A program made the position numbers and the translations under genes. Below the pieces are notes generated by a model. It did not search any database, had not been told where the DNA came from, and saw only the letters and a list, made by a program, of their open reading frames with translations. This document shows positions 31,906 through 43,265 of a DNA stretch of 64,000 nucleotides, piece by piece (within the stretch, counting starts at the first letter, position 1; every line of letters starts with the position of its first letter). The stretch comes from Forficula auricularia (lineage: Eukaryota > Arthropoda > Insecta > Dermaptera > Forficulidae), in the NCBI GenBank assembly GCA_024734495.1, contig JALMQS010000315.1, positions 279,961 to 343,960 on the forward strand, read 5' to 3'.

Positions 31906-32624
31906 CTTTATTAATTAAGCAATTATTTAAAAAGATAAATACACATTACAACAATTGCGAGTACGTAATAATAACGATTAATAATAGCTTCTAGTTCACT
32001 TTGAGCAACAAATGTGTGGAATTTCTACTTTATTTAAAAATACTTATTTGAGAACCGCGGTTTATTCCACCCTGTCATCTAATATTGCAGGTTAATTTAG
32101 CGGTTGATAATTTATCTCTGAATCTTTTTGTTTGTTTATAGTACTACTTCTAGTACTAAAAATGTAATCTAATCGTCTTTGAGGTAAAATATAAAATCCA
32201 TTTATGACTCTATAATTTAACTTTTAATACTTTTCCCATTATAATCATGAAATAAGGAAAAAATAGAATAATAAAATTTTGCTATATTAAATTAAATGCA
32301 TTTTAATACAAATTATAAAATATTATATATATGTATCTACTTAATCCATTATTTTATCCCCAAAAAAAAAAAAGGAAACTAGCATATTTTTCAATTCAAT
32401 TTTATTAACTTTAAAAATAACATTATGAGATAATTATTTTTCCATTTATTTAGAAGAATATTTGCTCTCGTAATACATAATAATAATAAGTTTGATTACT
32501 ATTTTGTTTTTTGTTTGCTTTTTTCCTCTTAATTTTTATGGTAATCTAAAATGAAATAACGATTAAATTATAAAAAAATCTAATGGCTTTTACTAGATGG
32601 ACAGTATCTATAGTTATTGATTAT
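31906..32624. other. AT-rich intergenic DNA, nothing recognised
   Basis: No relative in the window, no inverted repeat above background and no coding frame. Confidence 0.4.
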
Positions 32625-33232
32625 TTTTACTTTATCCAATGCGAAGATTGGGAGAAAGTATTGGAATCGCTCTCGCGGCAAGCGCGACTGCAAAGGGTCC
32701 TCAGTTAAAGACTACGGAACCCATAGACTCAATTAAGGTCACAAATTGAAGTATTCAATGAGATTGAATTTTAGCACGTGACGGTTTTGCCAAAAATTAC
32801 CTGAATCTCGTCGAGAGGCCAAAAAGTGCCATTTTTTTTTTGGAAGTGCGTGCGGATATATGGATGTATGTATGTGTGTTATCGTTTTTTTCGTCCACGA
32901 TTTTTTCCACACCATTGCGCTGATTGAAATGAAATTGAAAACCTACCATTAGTTTAACAAAATGAAGCGCTGATTAGTTTTTTGGTACATATCGGTCCAC
33001 AAACATTAGTACTTTATTTCAGTACTTTTTTAGTTTTTTCTAAATATCTTGCGAAAGTGACTTAACCAATTTTGATGAAATTTAATATCCTAATTAAGTA
33101 CCTTGGGGACCACAAAAAAGGTTAAATAAAGTTTTTAGTAAAATTATATTTTAAAGTACTTTACTCAAGAACATATTAATATTTCAAATGAATTTGGATA
33201 AAGTTTGACAACGATCCGTTGCAGTTTATTTA
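32625..33232 (+). mobile_element. HINE-2 copy 2, without the minisatellite
   Basis: This is a close match of 7846-8400 joined directly to the last 55 bases of that element, so it lacks the whole palindromic minisatellite. It starts TACTTTATCCAATGCGAAG and ends with the hairpin GCAACG-ATC-CGTTGC plus AGTTTATT. At about 600 bases it is probably the basic form of the family. Confidence 0.72.
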
Positions 33233-33668
33233 TTACTCCGGGAGGCAGGAGAGAAAAATCATTTTCAAACATGGCTTTTTTTATTCAGATACCCACGATA
33301 ACCAAACAACGAAAAAAGCCGTAGAAAGTTCGTTTTGGTTATAAATTGTTTGCGTTTCCAAAGCAGAAAACTTATTATAACGTAAGTTCTTTATAGCTTT
33401 AGTTGTTCAAAATTGCCAAAAATTTTCACTGGTCAAATCAGTCATTCATCAACACACTCGGACCCCTATAGTCGGCATTTTGCAACTTCACCCCCACCAC
33501 CCTTTGCTCTCGAGGCCCTGGCTTATGCTCCCAATCGTTCTTATTCATACAACTGCCACAGGGTAAGCATCTCTTAGAATGTGTGTTATTCACTCGTTGT
33601 ATGGGCCTGAAAAGTAAGAATATTCTGATAGCTAAAATTCATATCCTATACGTGTTCATATCTTTAAT
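33233..33668. other. single-copy-looking intergenic DNA
   Basis: More balanced composition than the neighbours, with a C-rich patch at 33488-33510. No repeat relative and no coding frame with a recognisable family. It ends at the T run that marks the tail of the adjacent LINE. Confidence 0.4.
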
Positions 33669-34470
33669 TATTTGTCTTTTTTTTTTTTTTTAATGCAATC
33701 GAATGCAAGAGGGGTGCATCAGTAAAGATGTAGCCCCTATGGATCTCGAAAGACCCTTGCATTACCGAAGAGAAGGGAAAGTTGATTAAGTGAGAGGGAT
33801 GTAGACGCGCAGGTGTCTATGCACCCTGGTTTTGAAGGTTTGAAGATCATAGGTGCTGGGAAAGATGAGGCTGGGAGGGAGTTCCAGTTCCTTGAAGTCA
33901 TGGGGATATATGTATTCGCGAATGAAGTGGTCCGGCACTTTTCCAATTTGACCGCGAAAAGAGTGTTGGGAGTCGGCAAAACGTGTGCTGCGTGCAAAGC
34001 ATGCTTTGGGGGGAATTATTGATTTTATCTCATCAGAGCACCTGCCGTGATAGTATCTATAGAAAAGGGAAAGGGCAGAGACATCTCTTCGATGAGCCAG
34101 CGAGTCGAGGGAGTCGGTGAGGGTAGAATCGTCAATTAGCCTGACGGCTCGTTTCTGAATTGCATCAAGGGTAGCAAGAGAATATTTTGAGGCTCCTCTC
34201 CACAGATGAGAGCCGTATTCGAGACAGGGGCGGATTTGGGCCTTGTAGATGGTGAGAAGTTGTGGGGTTTGTAAAATCGCTTGGACCTGAATAAGAAGCC
34301 AATCTTCCTTGCTGCAGATTTCGCCACAGAGGAGATGTGTTCATTCCAAGACAGGTCAGATGCGACAGAGACGCCCAACATGGATAGGCTGTCACACATT
34401 TTCAGGGTATTCGAATCGAAGTGAATATCAGGGAAATCTCTATTTTCACGCCTAGAAATTAGACAACATT
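33669..34470 (-). pseudogene. Jockey/CR1-type LINE, 3' part of reverse transcriptase ORF
   Basis: A T run at about 33676-33691 is the inverted poly-A tail. On the minus strand, two frames together give FDSNTLKMCDSLSMLGVSV, LSWNEHISSVAKSAARKIGF and then, after a frameshift near 34280, IDDSTLTDSLDSLAHRRDVS and a NWNSLPASSFP-like end. This is the region C-terminal to the catalytic core (thumb and tail) of arthropod Jockey- or CR1-like ORF2. The catalytic YADD part is not present, as expected of 5'-truncated LINE copies. Confidence 0.87.
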
Positions 34471-35690
34471 GAGTTTTATTTGAATTAAAGTTAACAAAGT
34501 TCTTTTATCCTGAAAGGTTATTCACTACTAGGCCCAGAAACCACTCAAGGTTTTCTTCAATATCGTTAAGCCGTGCTTAGCAAAAATATGTTTTTTGGCG
34601 CCCGCTCGCTTGGTGACCAACAAAACCTATTTATTCACTTGCCCACCCATGCGGCAAGAAACCAACCTTTTTCTTTCTGAACAGATTCAGAAAAGGGTAT
34701 TTTGGCGCTCAATCTCTCGGGCACCGCCCACAGCCCACACACGGCGTATTCAATTTTACGCAAGGCATCGCGGAACGGGAACCAGGCTCCAAATGGCCTG
34801 TACCTTTCCTAAACACTCTTCTTGATCCATCTACACCACCCTCCACAATATCCAAACCTTCACCTTTGTTGATTACTGAATAAATTTTATATAAACTTTA
34901 AATTGTTTTACCTTTTTATTTCTTACGCTTTTGAAGAGAACTACCACCCTTGTCTTACCTCCATTTTTTGTTCTTTTACAGGAAATCATATATGTATAGC
35001 ATTAATTAACTAGATTATCACAATAGCCCCTATCGAAACATTTATTTTATTATAAAGTAAATAACAGCTTCCTTGAGGCCCTACAACCCTCATAAAAAAA
35101 AAGGAGCGATACTTTCAACATTAGTAGTTCTGTTTCAAAAATAAATAAAACAAACAATAACGTAGTTTATTCTCTCTCCCCCCCCCCCTGATATAAATAA
35201 ACTTTTATTTGAAACTTTTTTTCATATAATCCTTATCATATATATCCCAAATATATTATTTTAATATTTTCCATTGCCTGTTAGATTCTATAATAATTAT
35301 TTTTTCTCTTTGTTTCAGGTAAGTGTCAACAATTAAATTTAATCTTACAAACTTACCTGCTTCCTTATGGTAAGAAAATTATTTTTTATTTTTTATTTAT
35401 TCGTCTACTACCTATTTTAATTTTTATACAAAATGTGTTCTTGACATGTTTCATCTTTTTGGTATTATCAGTAGTAGTAGTAATAATAATAGTAGTAGTT
35501 TTTTCTTTATCTAGCTAGTTCAACGCAGCTCAGCAATATAAACGCAGCTATATTCTCCGGATATTAGCCCACATAAAACATTTCTATTATTATTATTTTA
35601 TGTTCATAGCTAAATTCAAATTTGACCCTTCGAAGCTTCTCCCCGCCCCTCTGGAGTTGAGATGACGTAATTGCCTGTCCAAGAGAATAT
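34471..35690. other. mixed intergenic DNA, no gene called
   Basis: Bases 34590-34880 are GC-richer and end in an AATAAATTTT polyadenylation-like stretch. An open frame here (34595-34825) has no recognisable family, and I cannot tell whether the block belongs to a retroelement. Bases 35160-35230 are a scrap of the long-TIR transposon's arm (CTTTTATTTGAAACTTTTTTTCATATAAT). A TAGTAGTAG run lies at 35469-35500. Confidence 0.4.
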
Positions 35691-36192
35691 CGAAAACAAA
35701 TTTCACACGTAGCTTTCGTCCATTGATTTTTCGTTTATTGGGCCACGCAGGTGAGGGCCTCCACTAACAAAAATATTTACATAGTCGGGTGAATTTAATT
35801 ATAGGAGTATTTACATAATTATAGGAACATTTACATAATATATATACAAAAAATTTCTTTTTCTTTCTATATACAATTTCTAGCGCATGGCGATTTCTCT
35901 CTATAAGTTCTCTTGTTGAAGCTGTAAAAATTCATCAAAGAACCCCTCATCGCCCATGAAGGTCATATCGAATAAGGTTCTCTGGGAAATTCCCAGGGCG
36001 ACGAAGGGAAGGCACCGGCTTTATGCCACCACACTCCCTTCCACGAGAATGTGATGGCTTCTAACTCTCACAGAACCCGAGCTCCACCCCCGAGCCTTGC
36101 CGCCCAATGATGCTCACCAAACTGGAGCTGCCCTTATAATAATTGATTTTGTTTCTGTGGGCAACCCCCAGTCCGAGGAGCGCTGACACTAT
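35691..36192. other. moderately GC-rich block left of the LTR
   Basis: It holds AACAAATTTCACACGTAG-type phrases at the left, related to 59830-59860, and then GC-rich sequence (35990-36190) without an open frame. It ends CGCTGACACTAT directly before the TG of the LTR. It could be remnant internal retroelement sequence, but there is no purine tract to support this. Confidence 0.35.
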
Positions 36193-36987
36193 TGTCGCGG
36201 TCGTAAATTCGCGATATAAATTTTCGATAAATTAAATTAATAATGTTTGGAAATTTAATATATATTCTGTGAATTGGTGAAGAATTTTTCTTTTATAATA
36301 AATTATTTGTTTAAAGGTCATATTTTGCTGGGACAGGTAACTCTTATTATAAAGGACGTGCTTTCAACAAGAGACTAATATTTGGTGGAACTGGTGGGAA
36401 AAGCAATTGTAATAACAATAAATTTAGATTGACATGTTTAATACTTTAGGCCGGCTGACTCTTTAGTGCCAGATGTAAATTGAATTCTTGGAAATTCTTC
36501 CAAAGTTGCCAAGAGAAAATCGTGAAGAATTTTCTCTAGAAGGAATTCTAAAACTGGGCGTTTCAATTATGTCACCACGCCTTACTCATTAGGGTATTAA
36601 CCAGTCCGAGGTTTTTTTTGAAGTCTCTGAATTTTCGGGGGAGTTAGTTTTGAGAGAGCCAGTGAGTCAGTCAGTTGTTGGAGAGCGGTGAGTTTGTAAA
36701 GACCACCAGAGTGAGTTAAAATGTACAATTCCCCTTATACCAAATAAAACAAACCATGATGTAAAATTAAAATGCCTTTTAATTCAACCCTTGCATAGAG
36801 TAGAGAATCTTTTTCCATTAACACGACACACATCTTCCAGCAAACGGCGTGCTAGACAAGAGAACCCACAACTTCGAGGCGTCACGCTACCCTTGAGTAG
36901 GCATCCATATCCTCCGGGACCATGATATTGCCCGTCTGCAAATAAACAAATAATGTGTCTGCGCCCTTAAACCACTGGCGCGAGACA
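36193..36987 (+). mobile_element. LTR followed by a possible primer-binding site
   Basis: It begins TGTCGCGGTCGTAAATTCGC and ends CACTGGCGCGAGACA, matching the solo LTR at 20994-22304 throughout. Five bases downstream comes TGGTTCGCAGCAGTGGGAT (36992-37010). A TGG-initial primer site with a CAGTGGGAT phrase is usual just inside the left LTR of Gypsy- or BEL-like elements. About 140 bases of internal DNA remain before other repeats begin. An AATAAA lies at 36744. Confidence 0.66.
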
Positions 36988-37129
36988 TATTTGGTTCGCA
37001 GCAGTGGGATAACTCCTATCTTGCACATCAAAAACACACACCGTCCCCGACCCGTCCTTCGCCACGATGTCTGGCTTCCTGTTCCCGGCTGAGCTCTGAT
37101 ATAAATATTCGACTCGGCTCGATTAAGCT

Positions 37130-37515
37130 GATTAGATTTTGGTGCATATCGACCTAAAATTAAGGGGTGGAGGGGGTTAAAAATTAAAAATCTAGGCCAT
37201 TTGAGCAAACTCAATCAAATTTTGTATACATAATCAAGTGGACCTGTAGAAGTCTAAAAATGTAAAAACTAACCGCCCAAATTGGGGGAGGGGGGGGGTG
37301 CAGGGTCAAAAAATGAAAATCTAGGCCATTTACCAAACTCAACCAAATTTTGTATATATAATCAATGGGATCCCAGAAGTCTAAAAAGCAAAAACTAACC
37401 CCCCTCCCTACATGATTATAAATAATTTTATTAAATGTTAATGTAAGTGAGGGGCCAGGTTGTATGGTAAAGTCAAGTGGATGGCCACATCAGAACAAGT
37501 CAGCTTATTTTTTTA
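37130..37515. repeat. two 120-bp tandem units and a dispersed block
   Basis: Units at 37165-37290 and 37300-37400 share AAATCTAGGCCATTT, CTCAA(T/C)CAAATTTTGTATA and AAAACTAACC. The same unit, also doubled, is inside the mariner MITE at 60511-61050 (CTAGCCCTTTCGA variants). Bases 37401-37515 match 59870-59985 (GGTAAAGTCAAGTGGATGG, CACATCAGAACA). Confidence 0.72.
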
Positions 37516-37516
37516 A

Positions 37517-37722
37517 ATTAAGGATCTGTAAAGTAATATATGGGTTTCCATTTAAAAAACAGATCTTGACCTCGGAATACCCTAGAAAGCTTGTTCTACG
37601 TCGACAAAAAATAGCGTAGTTTAGTTTCCCCCTTGATATAGATAAACTTTTATTTGAAACTTTTTTTCATATAATGCCCTGTTTTTGAGTTATAAGATCT
37701 CAACTCAAAAAAACTCACCTGG
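37517..37722. mobile_element. right arm of a long-TIR transposon
   Basis: AAACAGATCTTGACCTCGG, AGCTTGTTCTACG, CTTTTATTTGAAACTTTTT and the terminal ACTCACCTGG-TA match the right inverted repeat of 51577-52964 and 45127-47097. Only this arm is present. The left-inner part at 38749 may belong to the same original copy. Confidence 0.72.
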
Positions 37723-37794
37723 TATATAAAGATATAAGGAATCAAAAGAGATACTAAATGATATTCCTAGTGGTACAATTTTCTATTTCTCTTG

Positions 37795-38745
37795 ATAAAA
37801 AAATAAAAGCGACTTCAAAAAAATTAAATGCAACAAATAAAATAATAATAACTCAAAAGGTATAAAATAAAATAGACTAAAATGTATAAAATAATTATTA
37901 TCTTATTTAGTTACAACTAAACGACGAAATATTAACATGAAATTACTTTTGAAGTCGGTGCCAAACATATACATTTTATGAATCGCACTCGACTGATCTT
38001 AATTAGTACGTTTGGCTTATTTAGTTTGTTTGGCACCGACTTCAAAAAGTAATTTCATATTAATATTTCGTCGTTTAGTTGTAATCAAATAAGATAATTA
38101 TTTTATACCTTTTAATGTAATTTATTTGATTTTTTAAGTTATTTCTTTGTTCCATTTTATTTTTTTGAAGTCGGTTTTATTTTTTTTATAAAAAATATTT
38201 GTATTTTTCTCTTTTTTAGTGATGTTATTAATAGTGACTTGATATAATACCTTGCATGGATCTCGTAAGAGAAAGTGTCGGACGAATGAATCAGAAAATG
38301 ATAATAAAATTCAATTCATAAATATAGAAATTCTCATCGAAACGTTTGCGGGTTTTAAATGAATTTTTTATTACTTTTTTTATAAAAGATTTTATTATAA
38401 TTTCGATTATTTGGTGATAAGAATTGGATATTTACGTTATTTCGTCATTGATCATATCTTCAGAACTTGACCAAATTAATATGGTACCACCCTAAGGTAC
38501 CCTCTTTCAAATAAAAAAAGAATGATAAAAATCGGTTTATAAATAAAGAAGTTATGCCTGAATAAACATATCAAAAAAGGTCCAATACCAATGAAAAAAA
38601 AAACGGGACCAATCGGAAGCTAGACTGAACCCAATGCAAAAAAATCATCAAAATCGGTTTACGATTGGCGGAGATATGAGGTAACATAGACACAAAAAAA
38701 AAAAAATCAGTCGAATTGAGAACCTCCTCCTTTTTTGAAGTCGGT
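37795..38745 (-). mobile_element. GAAGTCGG fold-back family, copy 2 (inverted)
   Basis: The palindrome at 37808-38185 has arms from GCGACTTCAAAAAAATTAAA to TTTTTTTGAAGTCGGTTTT and a loop with CATATACATTTTATGAATCGC. It is followed by the body, inverted relative to 49550-50090, and a GAACCTCCTCCTTTTTTGAAGTCGG end at 38720-38745. It lies between two pieces of a long-TIR transposon. Confidence 0.7.
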
Positions 38746-38748
38746 TAA

Positions 38749-38883
38749 AAAAAACTGAACAACTTTCATAATAACTATTTTTTATAGAATATCAAATAAA
38801 AATAAATATTAAATTAATTACATCTCAAAAAAAATCTCAATAATTATTTTTAACAATTATTCAACTAAATTATCAAATAATAA
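38749..38883. mobile_element. long-TIR transposon, fragment left of a Helitron insert
   Basis: AAACTGAACAACTTTCATAA through TATCAAATAATAA matches 30165-30297 of copy 1. It stops at A38883, where the Helitron-like insert starts. The same transposon sequence continues at 39733. Confidence 0.8.
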
Positions 38884-39732
38884 TCTTATATATAAAAGCC
38901 CTTGTCAGACAGTACCCGTGGCGCTGTCAGGAGAACATGTGGGAGAAAAAGCAACTAATATTCAATGACAGTTGTTAGATTGTCAAATTTTTCAAATAAA
39001 ACATCTCTATTCTCTATATTATATCTATCTATAATATCTCTATATATTAATATATTCCTCTATATATAGCTTAGAATATTAGATTTACGGCGTATTTGTA
39101 CGTCTCATTTGAAATTTTAGTAGACAAATTTATTAATTTTAAAATATATTATAAATTAATATATATTTAATTTTTGGAAATAATTCATACCGCGAAAATT
39201 AATTTTTTTTTTTTGAATTTAAGAAAAATATAAATTCTTGAAATTTTAGTAGACAAATTAATTTTAATATATATATATATATATATATATTTAATTTATA
39301 ATATAAGTTTTAATGAGATATGATTTAATGGGATAATGAGATTAATTCTTAATTTATTACTGCGCGGCTCATTTGAAATTTTAGTAGATAAATTAATTTT
39401 TAAAATTATTATATATATTTAATTTAGAGACACTTTTTAGATAAATTTAAATATTGAAATGTATTATTAAAAAAGTCGAAAAATATTAGTAGACAAATAT
39501 ATAAATTCTTTAAATTTTAGTAGATAAATTAATTTTAAAATATATATATATATATTATATAATATTTAATTTAAACACTAAATTCTCTATTCTCACAAAC
39601 AATCAATGCACTGTTAAAAAACCTTTATAAAGCATTTACTGATATTTTTCATCTTTCTTTGATCAATATTCATTATTCAAAAAAAATTTTTTTTTCAAAA
39701 CAGAATTACATCACATCTCGAGACGCTGCCCG
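38884..39732 (+). mobile_element. Helitron-like insert with an exact empty site
   Basis: The insert begins TCTTATATATAAAAGCCC after A and ends CTCGAGACGCTGCCCG before T. Removing it restores AATAATAA|TGATTAAATAATT, the uninterrupted sequence at 30289-30310, with no target duplication. A|T insertion with a TC start is the Helitron signature, but the CTRR end is not seen. The interior carries several GAAATTTTAGTAGACAAATT repeats between TA-rich tracts. No coding frame. Confidence 0.7.
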
Positions 39733-39880
39733 TGATTAAATAATTAATTATTAAATAAATAATTATTAAATCGAAAAGTCACAATAATCAAAATAAGTGT
39801 TTTTAATGATATTAAAACTTTATTATACTCAGATTTAAAAGATTTAAAAGATTATTTTCTACTTAATAGTACTAAAAATG
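39733..39880. mobile_element. long-TIR transposon, fragment right of the Helitron insert
   Basis: TGATTAAATAATTAATTATT through GATTATTTTCTACTTAATAG matches 30299-30425. The match fades after about 39880, before the DUF4817-like remnant would begin, so the rest of this copy has been lost. Confidence 0.78.
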
Positions 39881-40319
39881 TATTCAATTTATAAAAAACA
39901 CAAAAAGTAAAATTTATTAAGAGAATAAATTGCTAGAATTCGAAGAGCGAGGGTTAATGGTTAATGGTTGACCATTGAGGCAAATAGGCAGCAACAAAAC
40001 AGATCATCTAGTATGGTAAGATTAGCCGTGTAATGAGATCTTCCGCCACTAATCCTCAATTTGTGTTGCGGGTTTCGGACTCGGATGACCCCATTCTACA
40101 AATTAGCCTCGGTTCTTGTTGCTTGATTAACATGTATAGTAGGAGTAGAGGACTTATATATCTCTGAGTATAGATACTACACAATGGACAGACAGGTGGA
40201 TCAAGTATTTGGGAAATGCACAGAATTTGATCCCTCCCCCACTATTAATAGCTAATATAGACATTCAATTCATGTACAGTATGTTTCAAAAAAACATTCA
40301 CAATCAAAATCATTTCAAA
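39881..40319. other. single-copy-looking intergenic DNA
   Basis: No relative in the window and no coding frame. It forms the left flank of the hAT-like MITE at 40328. Confidence 0.4.
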
Positions 40320-40327
40320 GTCTTAAA

Positions 40328-40489
40328 CAAGGGCGGATCTAGGAATTTTTTATGGGGGGAGGGGGAGAATGTATATAAGGTGCCCGATGTATATAAGATC
40401 TACTTTTTATCTCGAAAGTGTGTCGCGATTGAATTGTCCAAGCGGGGGTGTGGGGGGGGTCACCTCTCCGCCCCCTGGATCCGCCCTTG
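40328..40489. mobile_element. hAT-like MITE with perfect 8-bp TSD
   Basis: Termini CAAGGGCGGATC and GATCCGCCCTTG are perfect inverted repeats, and GTCTTAAA is duplicated at 40320-40327 and 40490-40497. CA...TG ends with an 8-base duplication are typical of hAT elements. The core holds a G-rich tract and GAAAGTGTGTCGCGATTG. Relatives: 42157-42311 and 43976-44264. The cysteine- and glycine-rich open frame across it is an artefact. Confidence 0.87.
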
Positions 40490-40497
40490 GTCTTAAA

Positions 40498-40965
40498 CGA
40501 TTATATCATCACTGTAAAAAATACCTCTAATAATAATGTATATAAATAAAAATGTGCTGTTACGCTTAAGTGATACGTTGAAGGATCTCCGAAAGTTCTT
40601 CACCGATTTCTTTGAAATTTCCACACAACATTCCATTCAAATACACGAGTGTTTTTATTATATAGTCTTTTTGATAGATATCACACCTGTGGCATGTAAA
40701 AAATATTTTTCGAGGAAACAACGTCAGCGCCTCTCTGGAGGGTAAAAGTAAACAAACAAGACGGCCGTAAATAGCTTTTTGGAAATCTTTCAACTGTCAA
40801 TATTATTTTTGGTTAAGGGAACAATTTTGACAAGTAATATATATTTCATTTACTGTTTTAATACATATTCTATAATTATTTGCATTTTCAATTTATTTTC
40901 AAAACTATTATAATTATTTTAATATATTTAAATTTTTGATCAACACGTGGTCGGGTCAGCTATTA
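40498..40965. other. intergenic DNA, no gene called
   Basis: Open frames on both strands overlap at 40536-40793, and neither resembles a family I know. No repeat relative is visible. Confidence 0.38.
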
Positions 40966-41041
40966 TCTATATAAATTTTAACCATAAAACGAGACTCTCC
41001 CCGCCTGGGAGCTTGGGGCCGAATACCCGGGCGTCAGCTAG
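40966..41041 (+). mobile_element. 76-bp Helitron end-to-end miniature
   Basis: A|TCTATATAAATTTTAACCAT starts it and GGGCGTCAGCTAG|T ends it, with GC-rich self-complementary sequence between (CCGCC...GGGAG, GGCCGAATACCCGGGC). A sibling with the same first 35 bases lies at 41391-41476, directly before the Helitron 5' end at 41477. Both could be extreme internal deletions or chimeric ends. Confidence 0.5.
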
Positions 41042-41049
41042 TTAATTAA

Positions 41050-41345
41050 TAATTTTTTTGATAATCACTTGACCCAGCTTAGACTGAAATTCTAATATTG
41101 GAATATATCATTTTAGGCACCAGTTAAGAACATAAGCAACTTATTTGAATAAATACCAAAAAAATCCTACCTAATTCTATATATATCCCTAATATATTAA
41201 TTTTAGTTTAATATTCCCACATTGTTGGATATAAACAAATGTTTTAATAATTAATTAAATAATAAAAGAGTATCGCATATTTATTGAATTAGATTTAATA
41301 AATAGCATTCAATGATATCACGAATCACTATTTTCCTCACAATTT
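41050..41345. repeat. dispersed repeat, relative of 4220-4500
   Basis: TTTTTGATAATCACTTGACC through AATAGCATTCAATGATATC matches 4225-4495 with the TATATCCCTAATATATTAATTTTA block in the same place. No coding content. Confidence 0.65.
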
Positions 41346-41390
41346 CGATAAGAGTTAGTCACAGCTAACGCATGGTCTGGTCAGCTATTA

Positions 41391-41476
41391 TCTATATAAA
41401 TTTTAACCATAAAACGAGAGGCTCTTCACCAGGGGCTAGGTGACGCCGGGCCGAAGGCCCAGAGGCGCTCAACAAG
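41391..41476 (+). mobile_element. second Helitron miniature end
   Basis: TCTATATAAATTTTAACCAT follows an A. The GC-rich part includes the hairpin GCCGGGCC-GAA-GGCCC and ends GCGCTCAACAAG, where the next 5' end begins. There is no CTRR at its right border. Confidence 0.45.
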
Positions 41477-41887
41477 TCTATATAATAAAAATGTCAATTT
41501 CTTTTTCTTTGTAAGCGCAGATCTCTCAAATGCCTGGGCCGATTTGGCTAATTTTTTTTTTAAATGTTCGTAATAGTCCATTTCAGGTTAATATGTAAAA
41601 AAAAATCCGAAAAGTTGCCCGGAAAATTGGAAAATTCACGGAAAACTGAAACCAAATCTGAATTGCCAACATAGCTTGCCAAACAATAAAAGAACTAAAC
41701 ATGCAAACTAAACATTTGTTGGCGGCACTGTTTGTCAGAATTTTGAATGTCATTCATTCTTAATAGCATAGATAATAGAGTTCTAACCACATTATCGTTG
41801 AAGAAGAATTTAATAATGCAACAAAGATTTAAAAAAACTATCTATTTTTTTTAAAGTACATTTAAAAACAAAAATTAAAAAAATAAA

Positions 41888-42740
41888 CTTCAATAAAATA
41901 AAGTACTTTAAAATATAATTTTACAAAAAACTATATATGACCTTTTTTGTGATCCTCAAGGTACTTAATTACAATGAATTTTAAATCCCACAAATATTAA
42001 TTTGAAAATTTAATTGATGAACTCAAAAATTGTTATTTAATAAAATAAACTGCAACGAATCGTTGCTAAACTTTATCCAAATTCATTTGAAATATTAATA
42101 TGTTTATTCCTTTATTATTAATCAGATATCACTTGCAATTTGCAGTTCATGTTGACCATACGCGGATCCAGGGGGGGGGCGATGGGGGCGTCTCTGCCCC
42201 CCCCCCCCCGCTTGGACAATTCGACCGCGACACACTTCCGAGATCAAAAGTAGATCTTATATACCGGCGACCGCCCCCCCGCCCCAAATTAGAGGTCTGG
42301 ATCCGCGCCTGATGTTGACTTTATTTAAAAAATAATGATCGATTCTCATTTAAAAGTCGAGGAATAACCATTCTACATTCGATTTTTGACGTTTCGGTTT
42401 TTATTGGTAGCCATTGGTGAAGACATGGAGGAATCGACTTAAAATCAAAAATAGCAATCGATTCTTATCTAATACTTGAGGAATAACAATTCTACATTAG
42501 ATTTTTGACCCTTCGATTATTATTGGTAACCATTGCTGAAGACATGGAGGAATCGACTTAAAATCAAAAATAACGATCGATTCTTATCTAATACTAGAGG
42601 AATAACCTTATTGCATTCCATTTTTGATGTTTTGACTATTAATGGCAAGCTCTACTGAAAACGTGGACGAATCGACTTAGAATCAATAAGACTAAATTCT
42701 TTTATGATAAACAACTCCAAGCTTGAGAATAAGAGAATTT
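41888..42740 (-). mobile_element. HINE-2 copy 3, rearranged
   Basis: Inverted pieces of the family: AAGTACTTTAAAATATAATTTTA and a CCTCAAGGTACTTAATTA segment, the end hairpin GCAACG-AAT-CGTTGC with AACTTTATCCAAATTCATTT (42040-42085), then one arm of the 125-bp-unit minisatellite (42330-42740). The hairpin loop here is AAT rather than ATC on the plus strand, one change from the other copies. Confidence 0.6.
42157..42311. mobile_element. hAT-like MITE with 8-bp TSD, copy 2
   Basis: CATACGCGGATCCAGG faces CTGGATCCGCGCCTG, with ATGTTGAC duplicated at 42149-42156 and 42312-42319. Long G and C runs, then CCGCTTGGACAATTCGACCG and GATCAAAAGTAGATCTTATA, mark the family. It interrupts the HINE-2 tail, whose uninterrupted form is at 9400-9425. 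Confidence 0.85.
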
Positions 42741-42972
42741 TTTATAAATAGAGATTTTTAATACATTTTAAATATTTGTTTCATCTTATTTGTTATGAGT
42801 GTATATTACAGTTAAATAGAATCTCAAATTATATCTAATTAAGACTTTATAATAAAACAATTATATTTATTCTCTGTTACTAATAAAACATCAATAAAGC
42901 AGCCACTGTGGGGGTCCAGGGGTGAAGCCCCCGGCCTGATGAGTGCCCGCCGAAGGCGGGCCACGAAACTAG

Positions 42973-43140
42973 TAATCAAATAAAATTACACAACAATTGT
43001 AGTAATTATTTTATTGAATTTGTTTTCAATAACAATAGAAAAACAATTAGAATTGTCATATTTCAATTATTTATTTATTTTTTTAATAAAAGGCATGACA
43101 GATAAACAATAAATAGCTGACGTCAATATATATATATATA
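42973..43140. other. AT-rich spacer
   Basis: AT-rich with no recognised relative. It ends in a TATATATATA run that provides the TA target for the next element. Confidence 0.35.
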
Positions 43141-43265
43141 CAGGGTGGGGCATAAAGATCTACCACATTTTGAAGACGTATAAAAAAAATGAAAAAATTT
43201 CCCATAACTAGAAAAAAACTAAATATATTTTTGAAAACAACATAAAATATTTTTTTTAATTGTTT
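43141..43265 (+). mobile_element. left end of a mariner-type MITE
   Basis: TA-CAGGGTGGGGCATAAAGATC matches the left end of the complete MITE at 60511-61050 for about 120 bases (CTACCACATTTTGAAGA, AACTAGAAAAAAACT-like). It is cut off where the C-rich HINE-1 tract begins. Confidence 0.72.

Larger units (their letters stand above)
41477..42972 (+). mobile_element. Helitron-like element with nested DNA
   Basis: The 5' end TCTATATAATAAAAATGTC and about 400 following bases match the minus-strand element ending at 18523. The 3' end is textbook: hairpin GCCCGC-CGAAG-GCGGGC (42945-42961), then CACGAAA, then CTAG|T at 42969-42973. Between them are HINE-2-derived DNA (41888-42740) and a hAT-like MITE. 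No Rep/helicase frame is present. Confidence 0.66.

Noticed and set aside
36882..37214. 110-codon minus-strand frame
   Set aside because: Crosses the LTR border and runs antisense to it; no retroviral-type motif in the translation.
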